A DNA stretch of 25,314 bases from an uncultured Bacteriovoracaceae bacterium (GCA_937952395.1 CALFYV010000127.1:1-25314), one strand, 5' to 3'. Counted from the stretch's first letter, positions 1 to 8,667 are shown. Translations and numbers: made by a program. Notes: generated by a model not told the origin, from the letters alone.

Positions 1-1
1 T

Positions 2-631
2 TTAAGACATATGGCCAAAGCCCAACTACAGATAATTATGTCAACAGGAATGGCCACTCTGGGAGAAAACGAAGAAGCGTTAGAAGCCATAACATCTGAA
101 GGGAATAATAATATTACTTTGCTCCATTGCATCTCTTGGTACCCAGCAGAAATTGAAACAACAAACCTACTATATATGAATACATTGAAATCTGCGTTTG
201 GCTATCCAGTTGGTTACTCGGATCACACATTGGGCATAAATATGAGCGTTGCTTCACGAGCATTAGGCGCTACTATTATTGAAAAACATTTCACTTTAGA
301 TAAAAAAGAATTTGGTCCTGATCATGCGGCTTCAATTGAACCTGACGAAATGAAAGCACTTATCACGGGAATAAGAGAAGTTGAAAAGGGTCTTGGCTCA
401 ACAACAAGAATGTTCTTTGAAAAAGAAATTGGTCAAAGAAAAGTTCACAGAAGAAGTATTGTCGTCTCTCAAGCTTTAAAAAAGGGAGACACTTTATCGA
501 TAGAAAATCTAACTATCAAAAGACCGGGAACTGGAATTAAACCTAAGTATCTCGAAGCTGTTATTGGAAAAAAGATAGCGACCAGCTATGAACCTGACAC
601 TTTATTAAAATGGAGTGATATCGTTGAATAA
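2..631 (+). CDS. neuB: N-acetylneuraminate/legionaminate synthase, NeuB/LegI type (5' truncated by window)
   Basis: C-terminal about 210 residues of a sialic-acid-synthase family enzyme, which condenses PEP with a 6-carbon N-acyl-mannosamine-type sugar to give a nonulosonic acid in the cytoplasm. The frame is open back to the window edge (codons for L-R-H precede the first ATG at 11), and the family is about 340 residues long, so roughly 130 N-terminal residues are missing and ATG 11 is not the real start. Visible family motifs are IIMSTGMATL, LLHCISWYP, GYSDHTLG, EKHFTLD followed by GPDHAAS, and a C-terminal SAF/antifreeze-like domain with RRSIVV and KRPGTGIKP. The GYSDHTLG plus GPDHAAS signature fits the NeuB/LegI branch rather than PseI, which usually has GLSDHT and GPD-AFS. 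It is the first visible gene of the 1-6834 operon and overlaps the next gene by 8 bases. Whether the product is neuraminate or legionaminate cannot be decided here. Confidence 0.85.
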   Translation, partial: LRHMAKAQLQIIMSTGMATLGENEEALEAITSEGNNNITLLHCISWYPAEIETTNLLYMNTLKSAFGYPVGYSDHTLGINMSVASRALGATIIEKHFTLDKKEFGPDHAASIEPDEMKALITGIREVEKGLGSTTRMFFEKEIGQRKVHRRSIVVSQALKKGDTLSIENLTIKRPGTGIKPKYLEAVIGKKIATSYEPDTLLKWSDIVE

Positions 632-1331
632 GAAAAAACTCGCTTTAATTGGTGCAAGAAAAGACGGACAAGCAGGAGTAGTGCTTGATGTCCTATCTTA
701 CTTTAATGACTACGAAGTGATTGCCTTTTATGATAGTACACCTGAACTTAAATTTACTAAAGTACACGGCATCACAGTACGTGGTAATATTGCAGAAATA
801 AACAAAAGTGAACTTACCGAAATCGATTTTTTTCATATTTGCATCGGTGATAATAAAGCTAGACTGGAGATTTTTAACTCTCTAAAAGAAAAGGGTGCTC
901 AATTTATCACAATAACTCACCCTTCCGCCACCGTAAGCCGTGCTAGTGTTATTAGCGAAGGATGTTTTATAGGCGCCAAATCAGTTATACAGAATGGATG
1001 TCATATCTCAGAAGTCTGCATAATGAATACAGCTTCCATAATAGAGCATGATAATTTTATCGGAAAAGCCGCGCAACTTGCTCCCAATTGCACAACAGGT
1101 GGAAGAGCAAGAATTGAAGATATGGCCTTTATTGGAATCGGCTCAACCATTTTACCAGATATTACTATTGGAAAATCTGCCTTTATTGCTGCAGGAACAA
1201 CCATAAGTAAAGATGTTCCGGAGAATACAACAATGATTGGTTACTCTGCCAAAGTTCATAATAAAAATATTTACCAAGATATAAAAGAACAAGAAAAAGT
1301 TAATAATAAAAATGAAGAACAATCATTATAA
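624..1331 (+). CDS. neuD: NeuD/PglD-family sugar O- or N-acyltransferase
   Basis: A 235-residue acyltransferase of the NeuD/PglD family, which acetylates nonulosonic acids or their amino-sugar precursors with acetyl-CoA. The N-terminus is a Rossmann-like substrate-binding half (LALIGARKDGQ, residues 6-16). From about residue 95 there is a left-handed beta-helix of hexapeptide repeats. The family catalytic dyad region is NTASIIEHD, with E141-H142 in the position of the PglD base. Start choice: TTG 624 has GGAG 8 bases upstream and gives the usual family N-terminus. An in-frame GTG at 615 lacks a ribosome binding site. The gene overlaps the upstream synthase by 8 bases, which suggests translational coupling. 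O-acetylation of the finished sugar (NeuD) or N-acetylation of a precursor (PglD/LegH) are both possible. Confidence 0.8.
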   Translation: MNKKKLALIGARKDGQAGVVLDVLSYFNDYEVIAFYDSTPELKFTKVHGITVRGNIAEINKSELTEIDFFHICIGDNKARLEIFNSLKEKGAQFITITHPSATVSRASVISEGCFIGAKSVIQNGCHISEVCIMNTASIIEHDNFIGKAAQLAPNCTTGGRARIEDMAFIGIGSTILPDITIGKSAFIAAGTTISKDVPENTTMIGYSAKVHNKNIYQDIKEQEKVNNKNEEQSL

Positions 1332-2346
1332 AGAGATTTTATTATCTTCGTTAGAAAAGAAACGAAGGCCATTCATTATGGCAGAAATGGCTTGCTCTCA
1401 TGACGGCAGTATAGAGAATGTAAAAAAAATGATCTCTGATATCGCCGAATCAGGAGCAGACGGTATCCAATTTCAAATATTTTCCACTGACCAACTGCTT
1501 ATCCCGACTCACCCTTTTTATAAAAAAGTTAAATCTTTAGAAATTCCATTAAAAGACTGGGAACATTTAATCAATTTAGCCTCAGACAAAAAACTCTCAA
1601 TATCTATCAACATCCTGGATCAAACCGCATTACCACTAACACTAAGTGAAAAAGTTGATTTTATTAAAACTCACTCAGCAGACTTATCCAATCCAGAAGT
1701 TATCAGAAAGGTGGGTAACAGTGGAAAACCTGTCATCATTTCAACAGGAGGCTCCACCCTCGTAGAAATTAACACAGCAATAACCGAACTAAAAAATACA
1801 AAATTTTCAGACATCATATTAATGCATGGTTTTCAAGCTTTCCCAACACAATTTGAAGATAGTCACTTAAATTTTATTGAAACACTAAAAAAACAATTTA
1901 ACTATCCAGTAGGTTATCAGGATCATGTCGCAGGTGATCATGAAATGGCACGAATTATTCCACTCCTCGCTATGGCCAAAGGCTCTATATTTATCGAAAA
2001 ACACATAACAGACGACAGAAGCAGAAAAGGCACTGATTATGAATCAGCTATCAATTCAAGCGGATTCAAGAACTTTGTAGATTTAGTTGAAGATGCTTGG
2101 AAAACATTTGGCTCAGAAGAAGAAAGATCTTTTTCACAAGCAGAAATAAAATACAGAAAAACCTTCAAAAAGTCACTTATTGCATCCAGAGATATTGCCG
2201 CTAACGAAAGACTTGATGACTCCATGATCCTCATTATGAGAGGTGAGCAGGGTATTTCCCCTAATAAGAAATCAGAAATTATAGGTCGAGTATGCAATCG
2301 TGCTATTAAGAAATATGAATCATTTCAATTAGAATATTTAAAATAG
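1312..2346 (+). CDS. Divergent second NeuB-family synthase
   Basis: A 344-residue full-length member of the NeuB family, a TIM-barrel plus C-terminal SAF domain (about residues 285-344). Family marks are AEMACSHDG (24-32), an IKTHSADLSN loop (118-127, K119 kept), IISTGGST (142-149), MHGFQAFP (171-178), GYQDH (201-205) and EKH (229-231), the last histidines being probable metal ligands. It differs clearly from the first synthase. The usual V-K-F-Q is I-Q-F-Q, so Gln53 replaces the lysine used in PEP binding in characterised NeuB. The SAF acceptor loop RPGTGI is RGEQGI (310-315). As far as I recall, a branch of the family shares the QFQ and SHDG motifs, so it is probably active on a different acceptor rather than dead. 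ATG 1312 overlaps the neuD-like gene by 20 bases. Its ribosome binding site is weak. It is followed by an SpsF-like nucleotidyltransferase, the expected activating enzyme. Confidence 0.75.
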   Translation: MKNNHYKEILLSSLEKKRRPFIMAEMACSHDGSIENVKKMISDIAESGADGIQFQIFSTDQLLIPTHPFYKKVKSLEIPLKDWEHLINLASDKKLSISINILDQTALPLTLSEKVDFIKTHSADLSNPEVIRKVGNSGKPVIISTGGSTLVEINTAITELKNTKFSDIILMHGFQAFPTQFEDSHLNFIETLKKQFNYPVGYQDHVAGDHEMARIIPLLAMAKGSIFIEKHITDDRSRKGTDYESAINSSGFKNFVDLVEDAWKTFGSEEERSFSQAEIKYRKTFKKSLIASRDIAANERLDDSMILIMRGEQGISPNKKSEIIGRVCNRAIKKYESFQLEYLK

Positions 2347-2364
2347 TAATTACCTGGAGAGCAA

Positions 2365-3168
2365 ATGAAAGTAGTGGCATGTATCATATCAAGAATGAAG
2401 TCAGTACGCTTGAAAAAGAAAGCCTTAGCAGATCTTAATGGCTACACTATGACCGAGCAAATTATCAGACGTTTGAAAAAATCAAAATACATAAATGAAA
2501 TTGTTCTTTGCACTTCTTCAAACCCAGAAGATCAAATTCTTGTCGAGAAAGCTCAAAATAAATGGGGAATTAAAGCTTATGCAGGTCATGAAGAAGACGT
2601 TCTCTCAAGATTAATTGAAGTTTCCCAAATTTACAATGCGGATGCCGTATTAATAGTGACAGGATATAACCCTTTCACAGATGCTCAATACATTGATCTC
2701 ATGATAGAAAGGCATAAAGAAACTCACGCAGACTACACGAGGACAAATCGATTGCCATTAGGCGTTACTGCAGAAGTTATGTCTAAGGAAATGATAGAAA
2801 AACTCTATAAAATAATCCCTGACCCGAACCAAAGCGAATACATGTCTTTCTTTTCATTTAATCCTGATGAATTTCGCTGCGAAGTGCTTTATCCATCTGA
2901 ATCAGAAGATAGACCATTTTATTCATTAACAATTGACCATCCTGAAGATTTAGATTTAGCTCGATTGATTTACAGTGAAATCCCCTCTTCAGACGGAATT
3001 CCACCGCTCAACAAAGTCATCGAGTTTTTAGATAATCATTCTTCTTATAAAGAAGTGGCCAAGGACACTCCAATCAAATTACCAGGAGATAAGACCATGA
3101 CCTATGAAAATTTAATTACAATGCTTGATGACTTAGCGAATAAAGCAAAAAAGAACAATGAAAGATAA
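2365..3168 (+). CDS. SpsF-like nucleotidyltransferase (probable CMP-sugar synthetase)
   Basis: A 267-residue member of the SpsF branch of the acylneuraminate cytidylyltransferase family, which transfers CMP from CTP to an acidic sugar. The N-terminal nucleotide-binding motif is SRMKSVRLKKKAL (9-21), matching the family pattern R..S.RL..K.L, but with lysines where SpsF usually has Pro-Gly. Further marks are IVLCTSSNPED, LIVTGYNPF (where the family usually has an acidic residue in the G-D-x-P motif) and TIDHPEDLDLA, the conserved acidic motif near the C-terminus. The last 50 residues are an extension beyond the catalytic fold, rich in charged residues. A GGAG sits just before ATG 2365. It lies 18 bp after the divergent NeuB-like gene and overlaps the next gene by 11 bases, so it probably activates the product of that synthase. 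The substrate is unknown. The missing aspartate in the G-D-P motif makes altered chemistry possible. Confidence 0.65.
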   Translation: MKVVACIISRMKSVRLKKKALADLNGYTMTEQIIRRLKKSKYINEIVLCTSSNPEDQILVEKAQNKWGIKAYAGHEEDVLSRLIEVSQIYNADAVLIVTGYNPFTDAQYIDLMIERHKETHADYTRTNRLPLGVTAEVMSKEMIEKLYKIIPDPNQSEYMSFFSFNPDEFRCEVLYPSESEDRPFYSLTIDHPEDLDLARLIYSEIPSSDGIPPLNKVIEFLDNHSSYKEVAKDTPIKLPGDKTMTYENLITMLDDLANKAKKNNER

Positions 3169-5062
3169 AAAGCCTTTTATTTGTTTTTCTCCACTTGCTT
3201 TTGATAGTGGAAGAAAAAACATCATTTTCGCAGGTGAGTGGTGTATTACTCCTGAAATTCTCACAGAATTAAAATTAAAAAACATTAACTATCATATCAT
3301 TGAAGAACGAACAGTAACTGAAGAAATTTATAAAAATGAAACAAAGCAATGCATACAACTCTTTAAAGAATTTATCCCCCATGTTAGCAAAGAATTAAAT
3401 TTAGTACACAACGAAAAATCCACTGATTCCTATTGGATGAAAATCATCAACCCCTTTTTGCATCAAATAATTGCGACCTTTATAGACCATTTCGAAATTG
3501 TAAATTATATATCAAAAAATTATCCAGAAGCTGAAACAGAAATCCTTGATATAAATAAAGGATGGGGAGGAAAGCACTTAGGATATAGTGGCTCTAGCCG
3601 GATCTACCATTACTATGTCTATAGTGTAATAATTCAGAAAATTAAAACTTTGAATTACAAAATAATTCCAAATACACTAATTAAACATAACTTAAAGACA
3701 ATTGGTGATGGAAAGAAATCAAAACCAGTCGAAATTAAAAATAATTATTTCATTCAAAGTTTAAAAAAAAAATTAAAACGTCTTATTCGGCCGATCTCAG
3801 ATTTAATTAAAGGAAAAATTGAACTTACATATTTTAAATATCTTCCCTTAAGAATACTCGCACTCGGAGACCAATACCTCGCTGATAAGAATGTAAATAA
3901 ATTATTGAAAAAATTCAGTCCAACTCCTCTGTATTGCTATACAGAAGGGATGAGTACAAAGCAATTTTTGGAAAAAAATGACTCTTTACGTTTAGGGGCT
4001 GAAGAGGCTTGTCCATTTAGTGATAGCTACCGAAAAACATTATGGCAACTGTTTTGGTTACTATTACCCACGGCTTATTTAGAAAACTATCAACGCATAA
4101 AAAGTAAAACCCTGCTCGATATTCCAAAGAAAAAAATAATAATACTTGATTCAAAGAACTGTACAGGTGGAGTTTTCTTAGATTTCTTCATCGCACTTTC
4201 AACTGAACTTTATTCATCTCATTATGTCATGATTTGCCATGGTGGTTGCTATGGAGTTATGAAATACAGTTCTCAAGAAGATGTTTGGTCGCTGATTTCA
4301 AATTACTATGCTTTATGGAGTAACCCTATTCGCTATGAAGGAAATTCGAAAATTGTCAAGTTACCCTCTCTTAGATTTCTTAAACACGAAACTAATAAAA
4401 AAAATAAAAATAACAACGTAAACAAAAAAAACGTACTTCTTTTTATAACCGGCTATTATCCAAGTCGCTATGCCTACAACTCCATATACCCCTATACTAT
4501 TGATAAAACATATCCCGATTTCCTTGTTCGGTTTATTGAGTCTCTCAATGAGGATGTATTGTCCGAACTAATTGTAAGAGATTATCATAACTCATCGAGA
4601 CTTACTCAAAACTCATTTACTGTTTTTGCAGAGGAAAATAAATTAGTATTCGACTCCAAAGATTCATTCTATAGTGCTGTTTCTAAATCTAAAATTTGTG
4701 TTCATTCCTTACCTCAAACTACGTATCTAGAAACTATCGTTTTCGATGAGCCAACAATATGCTTCTGGAATACAGAATCGAATATTTTCAGAGATGACCT
4801 AGTCCCTTTTTATAATAAAATGTTTCAAGCTGGAGTCTTTCACCATACTCCAGAGTCAGCAGCAATTAAGCTTAATGAAATATCGAATTCACCTTTAACG
4901 TGGTGGAGAAGTCCTGAGGTTATAGAGGCTGTTAGTTGTTTCAAGGAAAATGTTTGCTATACTAGCAAGGATGCTTTGTCTGAATGGCAACAATTTATAA
5001 ATGACCTCATGAAAGACGGCATAATACATGAGAGCACCAAAGAGGAATTTCAAACCAAGTGA
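3158..5062 (+). CDS. LIC12162-family putative surface-glycan transferase
   Basis: A 634-residue protein with the marks of the LIC12162 family of putative transferases found in leptospiral and other polysaccharide loci. Near the N-terminus is FAGEWC (24-29), followed by SYWMKIINPFL (91-101) and the aromatic stretch after it. The C-terminal part ends with the family pattern of a T-x-L-E-T motif, an A-G-V-F-H-H-T-P-E-S-A-A stretch and a WW-R pair. The C-terminal half looks like a GT-B-type fold, so the expected role is transfer of a sugar to a glycan. No signal peptide or clear membrane span is visible, which fits a cytoplasmic or membrane-face enzyme. It overlaps the gene before it by 11 bases and shares GTGA with the ABC transporter after it. 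A run of ten A at 3763-3772, inside a lysine-rich linker, is a possible slippage site. The acceptor and donor are unknown. A CMP-sugar from the neighbouring genes is a plausible donor. Confidence 0.7.
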   Translation: MKDKKPFICFSPLAFDSGRKNIIFAGEWCITPEILTELKLKNINYHIIEERTVTEEIYKNETKQCIQLFKEFIPHVSKELNLVHNEKSTDSYWMKIINPFLHQIIATFIDHFEIVNYISKNYPEAETEILDINKGWGGKHLGYSGSSRIYHYYVYSVIIQKIKTLNYKIIPNTLIKHNLKTIGDGKKSKPVEIKNNYFIQSLKKKLKRLIRPISDLIKGKIELTYFKYLPLRILALGDQYLADKNVNKLLKKFSPTPLYCYTEGMSTKQFLEKNDSLRLGAEEACPFSDSYRKTLWQLFWLLLPTAYLENYQRIKSKTLLDIPKKKIIILDSKNCTGGVFLDFFIALSTELYSSHYVMICHGGCYGVMKYSSQEDVWSLISNYYALWSNPIRYEGNSKIVKLPSLRFLKHETNKKNKNNNVNKKNVLLFITGYYPSRYAYNSIYPYTIDKTYPDFLVRFIESLNEDVLSELIVRDYHNSSRLTQNSFTVFAEENKLVFDSKDSFYSAVSKSKICVHSLPQTTYLETIVFDEPTICFWNTESNIFRDDLVPFYNKMFQAGVFHHTPESAAIKLNEISNSPLTWWRSPEVIEAVSCFKENVCYTSKDALSEWQQFINDLMKDGIIHESTKEEFQTK

Positions 5063-6834
5063 ATAAGTATAAAAAATATTTTCAAGAAATTTTATTTTTA
5101 ACAGGCGAAGATGTAAAAAAGCTTCCTTTTATTCTTATCATTTTCATCCTTGCTTCTTTTGTTGAGTTTGTTGGAATTGGAGTTATTGCTCCATATGTTA
5201 GTTTAATCATTGCTCCTGAAACTTTTTTACAAAGTAATATTTTTCATTATTTTGAAAAAACTTTCCAAACTAGAGATCTTAATGAAATCAAAGTTTTATT
5301 TGGAGGCTTTCTCATCCTTGTTTTCTGCATAAAAATATTATCGGCTTACTTGATCAATAGGCTTATATTGAAGTTTTCGTATGAGAAATGTGTAAAAATT
5401 AGACAATTATTATTAAAAACGTATCAAAATTTAAATTTTTTATCTTATCTCAAAAAAAATACTTCTTCCTATATATACTCTTATCTAACCTTATCTCCAG
5501 TTTTTGCTCAATCAACATTGCAAGCCGTACTAAGATTAGCGAGTGAAGGGCTTGTTGTTATTGTTATTTTTTCTTACCTTTTGTACCAACATGGGAAAGA
5601 GCTTTTTGTTTTCGCACTTCTTATCGGAGCAGTAATGTTTTCTTACGACCGCTTATTCAGACGAAAACTTGTTCAAAATGGACGCACTATGGATAAAGAA
5701 GTTAAAAGAATGGTACAAAAAGTTAATGAAGCACTTATTGGGTTAAAAGAAATTAGAATACTAGGTAAAGAAAAATTTTTCTATGATGACATCACGAAAT
5801 CTTCACAAATTTCGTCTGATGTAAGTATCTCCTCTGCTACAATCCAAACAATGCCTAGATATTTAATCGAACTAGTTGTTATATGCTTTACTGTTTCATT
5901 AGTATTCATGACTATTATTTTTAAAGAAAGTGGAGTGGAGTTAACAGCAATTCTCAGCGTATTTGTTGTTGCTGCTATGAGATTAATTCCATCGGTAAAT
6001 CATATCCTATCCAGCGTGGCAACACTTAGCAGTAATCGCAACTCAGTATCAATTCTTTACAATGATATTAAGGAAATTAATGTTCAAAGTGTGATTAGTA
6101 AGCAAGAAGAACTTTTTAATATTAAAATGCCATTTAATTCCATCACCCTAGATAATATCTCATTTTCTTATTCTCCTGAAGATCCGAATGCTATTAATAA
6201 TATTTCACTTTCAATAAAAAAAGGTGAAGCTATTGGCATCATTGGTCAGTCTGGCTCAGGAAAATCGACTCTCATGGATATTTTACTAGGCTTACTTACC
6301 CCTCAAAATGGTTCTATAAAATTAAATGATATCGAGCTCAATGATCGTAATGTTGCTTCTTGGGTTAAACAAGTGGCTTACTTACCTCAAGAAATTTTTA
6401 TCACTGATGACACCATTAAGAATAATGTTGCTTTGGGCACAAGAGAAGAAGAAATAGATGAAACCAAAGTTTGGATAGCATTAGAAAAAAGTAATTTAAG
6501 CCAATTTGTAAATTCATTGCCTCAGAAAATTGACACAAAACTTGGAGACCGAGGCTCAAGACTTTCAGGTGGTCAAAAACAAAGAATCGCCATTGCAAGA
6601 GGTTTTTACTATGAAAGAAATGTTTTAGTTATGGATGAAGCAACTAGTGCTTTAGACAATCAAACTGAACATGAAATAGTTGAGGAAATTAAAAGACTTA
6701 AAGGAGAAAAAACCATTATTGTGGTCGCTCATCGATTATCAACACTAAAATACTGTGACCGTATTTATCGATTAAGCGAAGGTACCATTGTAGAAGAGGG
6801 TAGTTACAGTAAGGTTGTAAATACAGAAGCTTGA
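5059..6834 (+). CDS. PglK-like ABC flippase for lipid-linked glycans
   Basis: A 591-residue ABC half-transporter with fused membrane and ATPase domains. It probably flips a lipid-linked oligosaccharide across the inner membrane. Hydrophobic segments lie at about 22-50, 78-99, 163-177, 181-197, 268-288 and 293-310. The ATPase domain spans about 350-590 with Walker A GQSGSGKST (396-404), Q-loop Q444, signature LSGGQ (502-506), Walker B VLVMDE (522-527) and the switch histidine H558, so all catalytic motifs are intact. Length and the stretch MPR...ILS.FV.A..RL.PS.N before the ATPase domain resemble Campylobacter PglK more than MsbA. The start is GTG 5059 inside the overlap GTGA with the upstream stop, which indicates translational coupling. 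It is the last gene of the operon, only 8 bp from the convergent pseF end. A lipid A-type or drug exporter is less likely given the context. Confidence 0.8.
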   Translation: MNKYKKYFQEILFLTGEDVKKLPFILIIFILASFVEFVGIGVIAPYVSLIIAPETFLQSNIFHYFEKTFQTRDLNEIKVLFGGFLILVFCIKILSAYLINRLILKFSYEKCVKIRQLLLKTYQNLNFLSYLKKNTSSYIYSYLTLSPVFAQSTLQAVLRLASEGLVVIVIFSYLLYQHGKELFVFALLIGAVMFSYDRLFRRKLVQNGRTMDKEVKRMVQKVNEALIGLKEIRILGKEKFFYDDITKSSQISSDVSISSATIQTMPRYLIELVVICFTVSLVFMTIIFKESGVELTAILSVFVVAAMRLIPSVNHILSSVATLSSNRNSVSILYNDIKEINVQSVISKQEELFNIKMPFNSITLDNISFSYSPEDPNAINNISLSIKKGEAIGIIGQSGSGKSTLMDILLGLLTPQNGSIKLNDIELNDRNVASWVKQVAYLPQEIFITDDTIKNNVALGTREEEIDETKVWIALEKSNLSQFVNSLPQKIDTKLGDRGSRLSGGQKQRIAIARGFYYERNVLVMDEATSALDNQTEHEIVEEIKRLKGEKTIIVVAHRLSTLKYCDRIYRLSEGTIVEEGSYSKVVNTEA

Positions 6835-6842
6835 TATGCTGA

Positions 6843-7526
6843 TTAAGAATTTAGATACGAATATTTAATCTCTGCTAGCTTCCAATCAATCAAATTATCA
6901 ATATCCTGAACTTCAGACTCTTCAAGTTCGTAACCCACAGAGTTTTTAGTTATAAGTACTTTTTCCTTCAAAAAATCTTTCACTTTACACCAATAAAACT
7001 GTCCCGCATCGTGATAAACCGGCGGCAAATCTTGAGAGCGTGTTAAGGCAAATTCAGGGTGGCAAAACTCAAGCTTACCGTCTCTTAAGAACATCCCTCT
7101 TTGAACTGGAAAGCTGAACTTACATATACTTACTAAGCTTGTTACATCTGCTTTATTAAAAATATCAAATGAAGATTTTAATTTTTTAGCTGTAACAAAA
7201 GGAGCTGTTGGGTAAAGGCAACACAAATTATCAAAAAATGTATTATTCTTAGCATAATTATCCAAGACTTCAATGAGCACACTTGCAGTAGAAGCAAAAT
7301 CATCGGAGTTCTTCTCACTTCTTAAAAAAGGGACTTTTGCCCCAAAAGATTTGGCAATATCTGCAATTTCTTTTGAATCAGTAGAAACCATAACTTCATC
7401 AAAGCAGCCTGAGTTGCAAGCAGCTTCAATAGAATAAGCAACTATTGGTTTACCATGAAAATTTTTTATATTTTTATTGGGTATTCTTTTACTTCCGCCT
7501 CTTGCGGGTATAACGGCGAGATTCAC
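6843..7526 (-). CDS. pseF: CMP-pseudaminic acid synthetase (pseudaminate cytidylyltransferase)
   Basis: A 227-residue cytidylyltransferase that activates pseudaminic acid with CTP. Motifs are IPARGGSKRIPNKN (6-19), VSTDS (47-51), LYPTAPF (104-110), FPVQRG (139-144) and YHDAGQFYW (171-179). The last two are typical of the PseF branch and separate it from NeuA. The acidic motif QDIDN (207-211) near the end is the usual metal site. The start is GTG 7526 within a GTGA overlap with the pseC stop, so translation is probably coupled. Order pseB-pseC-pseF matches the usual pse cluster order, but pseG, pseH and pseI, which normally follow, are replaced by the convergent ABC transporter operon ending 8 bp away. 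Confidence 0.88.
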   Translation of the reverse strand: MNLAVIPARGGSKRIPNKNIKNFHGKPIVAYSIEAACNSGCFDEVMVSTDSKEIADIAKSFGAKVPFLRSEKNSDDFASTASVLIEVLDNYAKNNTFFDNLCCLYPTAPFVTAKKLKSSFDIFNKADVTSLVSICKFSFPVQRGMFLRDGKLEFCHPEFALTRSQDLPPVYHDAGQFYWCKVKDFLKEKVLITKNSVGYELEESEVQDIDNLIDWKLAEIKYSYLNS

Positions 7527-8665
7527 AATACTGCTTCCCTTAAAATTTTTACAATATTTTGAATTTGAATATCTGTTAGCTCGAAAAAAATTGGAAGTGA
7601 TAAGGCCTGAGAATAATAATTCTCCGAAACCGGAAAATCACCGGCGGAGAATCCCTGCTTCCTATAGTATTCTTGCAAATGAACAGGAATATAATGAACG
7701 TTTAATTTAATATTATTTTTCAAAAAATGATTATAAACATCCATTCTTTTACTCACCTTTATAACATAAAGGTGAAATGAAGAAGATGACTCTGGACTCT
7801 GATATGGAGTTTTAACAGGAATGTCTTTTAACAAATAATCATACTTTCTAGCAATTTCTTGCCTTCTTTTTATAAATTTATCTAACCGAGACAATTGGCT
7901 AATCCCCAGCCCTGCCTGTATGTCAGTTAAACGATAATTAAAACCAAGTCCAGTTTGTTGATAGAACCAAGGCCCTTCATGGGCATAAGCTGATTTTAGT
8001 TCCTTAGTTGTATGATGAGTTGATAATAGTCGCATCTTTTCAGCAAGTGCTAAATTGTTAGTAAGAGCTGCCCCCCCCTCTCCCGTTGTGATTATTTTCA
8101 CTGGATGAAAACTAAAAATAGTAATGTCAGAATATTTACAATTTCCGACAGCACCATCTAAATATTTTGCCCCCACAGCATGAGAAGCATCTTCTATAAT
8201 TTTAAAACCATATTCCTCAGATAATTCATGAATTTTTCTCATGTCACAAGATTGCCCTGAAAAATGAACAGGAGTTACGACTTTGGGAAGTTTACCATTA
8301 GCCTTTGCCTCTACTAACTTCTCTTTAAGCCTGACTGGACACAAGTTATATGTTCGCTCATCAATATCAACAAAATCGATCTCAGCGCCACAAAATTTAG
8401 CAGCATTTGCTGTTGCAACGAAAGTATTTGGTGTTGTCCAAACTCTGTCCCCTTCTGAAACTCCCAACGCAAGATAAGCGATATGCAAGGCTGATGTAGC
8501 ACTATTAACCGCAACGGCATATTGAGCGCCAGTAATGTGACATAACTGATTTTCAAACTCAGGAACTTTACTCCCTTGGGTTAAAAAATCCGACTTAAGA
8601 ACATCTACAACCGCTCTTATATCTTCTTCTGAAATAGATTGTTTTCCGTATGGGATTATATCCAA
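7523..8665 (-). CDS. pseC: UDP-4-amino-4,6-dideoxy-N-acetyl-beta-L-altrosamine transaminase
   Basis: A 380-residue PLP-dependent aminotransferase of the DegT/DnrJ/EryC1 family. It aminates C4 of the keto-sugar made by PseB, the second step to pseudaminic acid. Recognised by the start IPYGKQSISEEDI, the PLP-phosphate region NSATSALH (54-61), EDASHAVGA (158-166, D159 holding the pyridine nitrogen) and FSFHPVKIITTGEGG (184-198), with K190 as the Schiff-base lysine. Length equals the family norm. The start is TTG 8665, supported by GAGG seven bases upstream and by the family N-terminus. It begins 2 bp after the pseB stop and shares GTGA with pseF. The loop just after the lysine is encoded with a run of eight G (8071-8078 on the + strand as C8), which could allow slipped-strand on/off switching in this otherwise AT-rich gene. 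Confidence 0.9.
   Translation of the reverse strand: MDIIPYGKQSISEEDIRAVVDVLKSDFLTQGSKVPEFENQLCHITGAQYAVAVNSATSALHIAYLALGVSEGDRVWTTPNTFVATANAAKFCGAEIDFVDIDERTYNLCPVRLKEKLVEAKANGKLPKVVTPVHFSGQSCDMRKIHELSEEYGFKIIEDASHAVGAKYLDGAVGNCKYSDITIFSFHPVKIITTGEGGAALTNNLALAEKMRLLSTHHTTKELKSAYAHEGPWFYQQTGLGFNYRLTDIQAGLGISQLSRLDKFIKRRQEIARKYDYLLKDIPVKTPYQSPESSSSFHLYVIKVSKRMDVYNHFLKNNIKLNVHYIPVHLQEYYRKQGFSAGDFPVSENYYSQALSLPIFFELTDIQIQNIVKILREAVL
8071..8078 (-). repeat. G8 homopolymer tract inside pseC (possible contingency tract)
   Basis: Eight consecutive C on the + strand (G on the pseC sense strand) span the last base of Glu196, both glycine codons 197-198 (GGG GGG) and the first base of Ala199. The G-E-G-G motif is conserved, so the glycines are needed. 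Using GGG twice in a row is striking in a gene this AT-rich. Runs of eight or more G in AT-rich glycan loci are known slippage sites in Campylobacter and relatives. Slippage here is inference. Confidence 0.6.
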
Positions 8666-8667
8666 AA

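Noticed and set aside
11..13. ATG 11 as the start of a short NeuB.
   Set aside because: The frame is open upstream to the window edge and the family needs about 130 more N-terminal residues.
615..623. GTG 615 as the start of the neuD-like gene.
   Set aside because: No ribosome binding site precedes it. TTG 624 has GGAG at the right distance and gives the family N-terminus.
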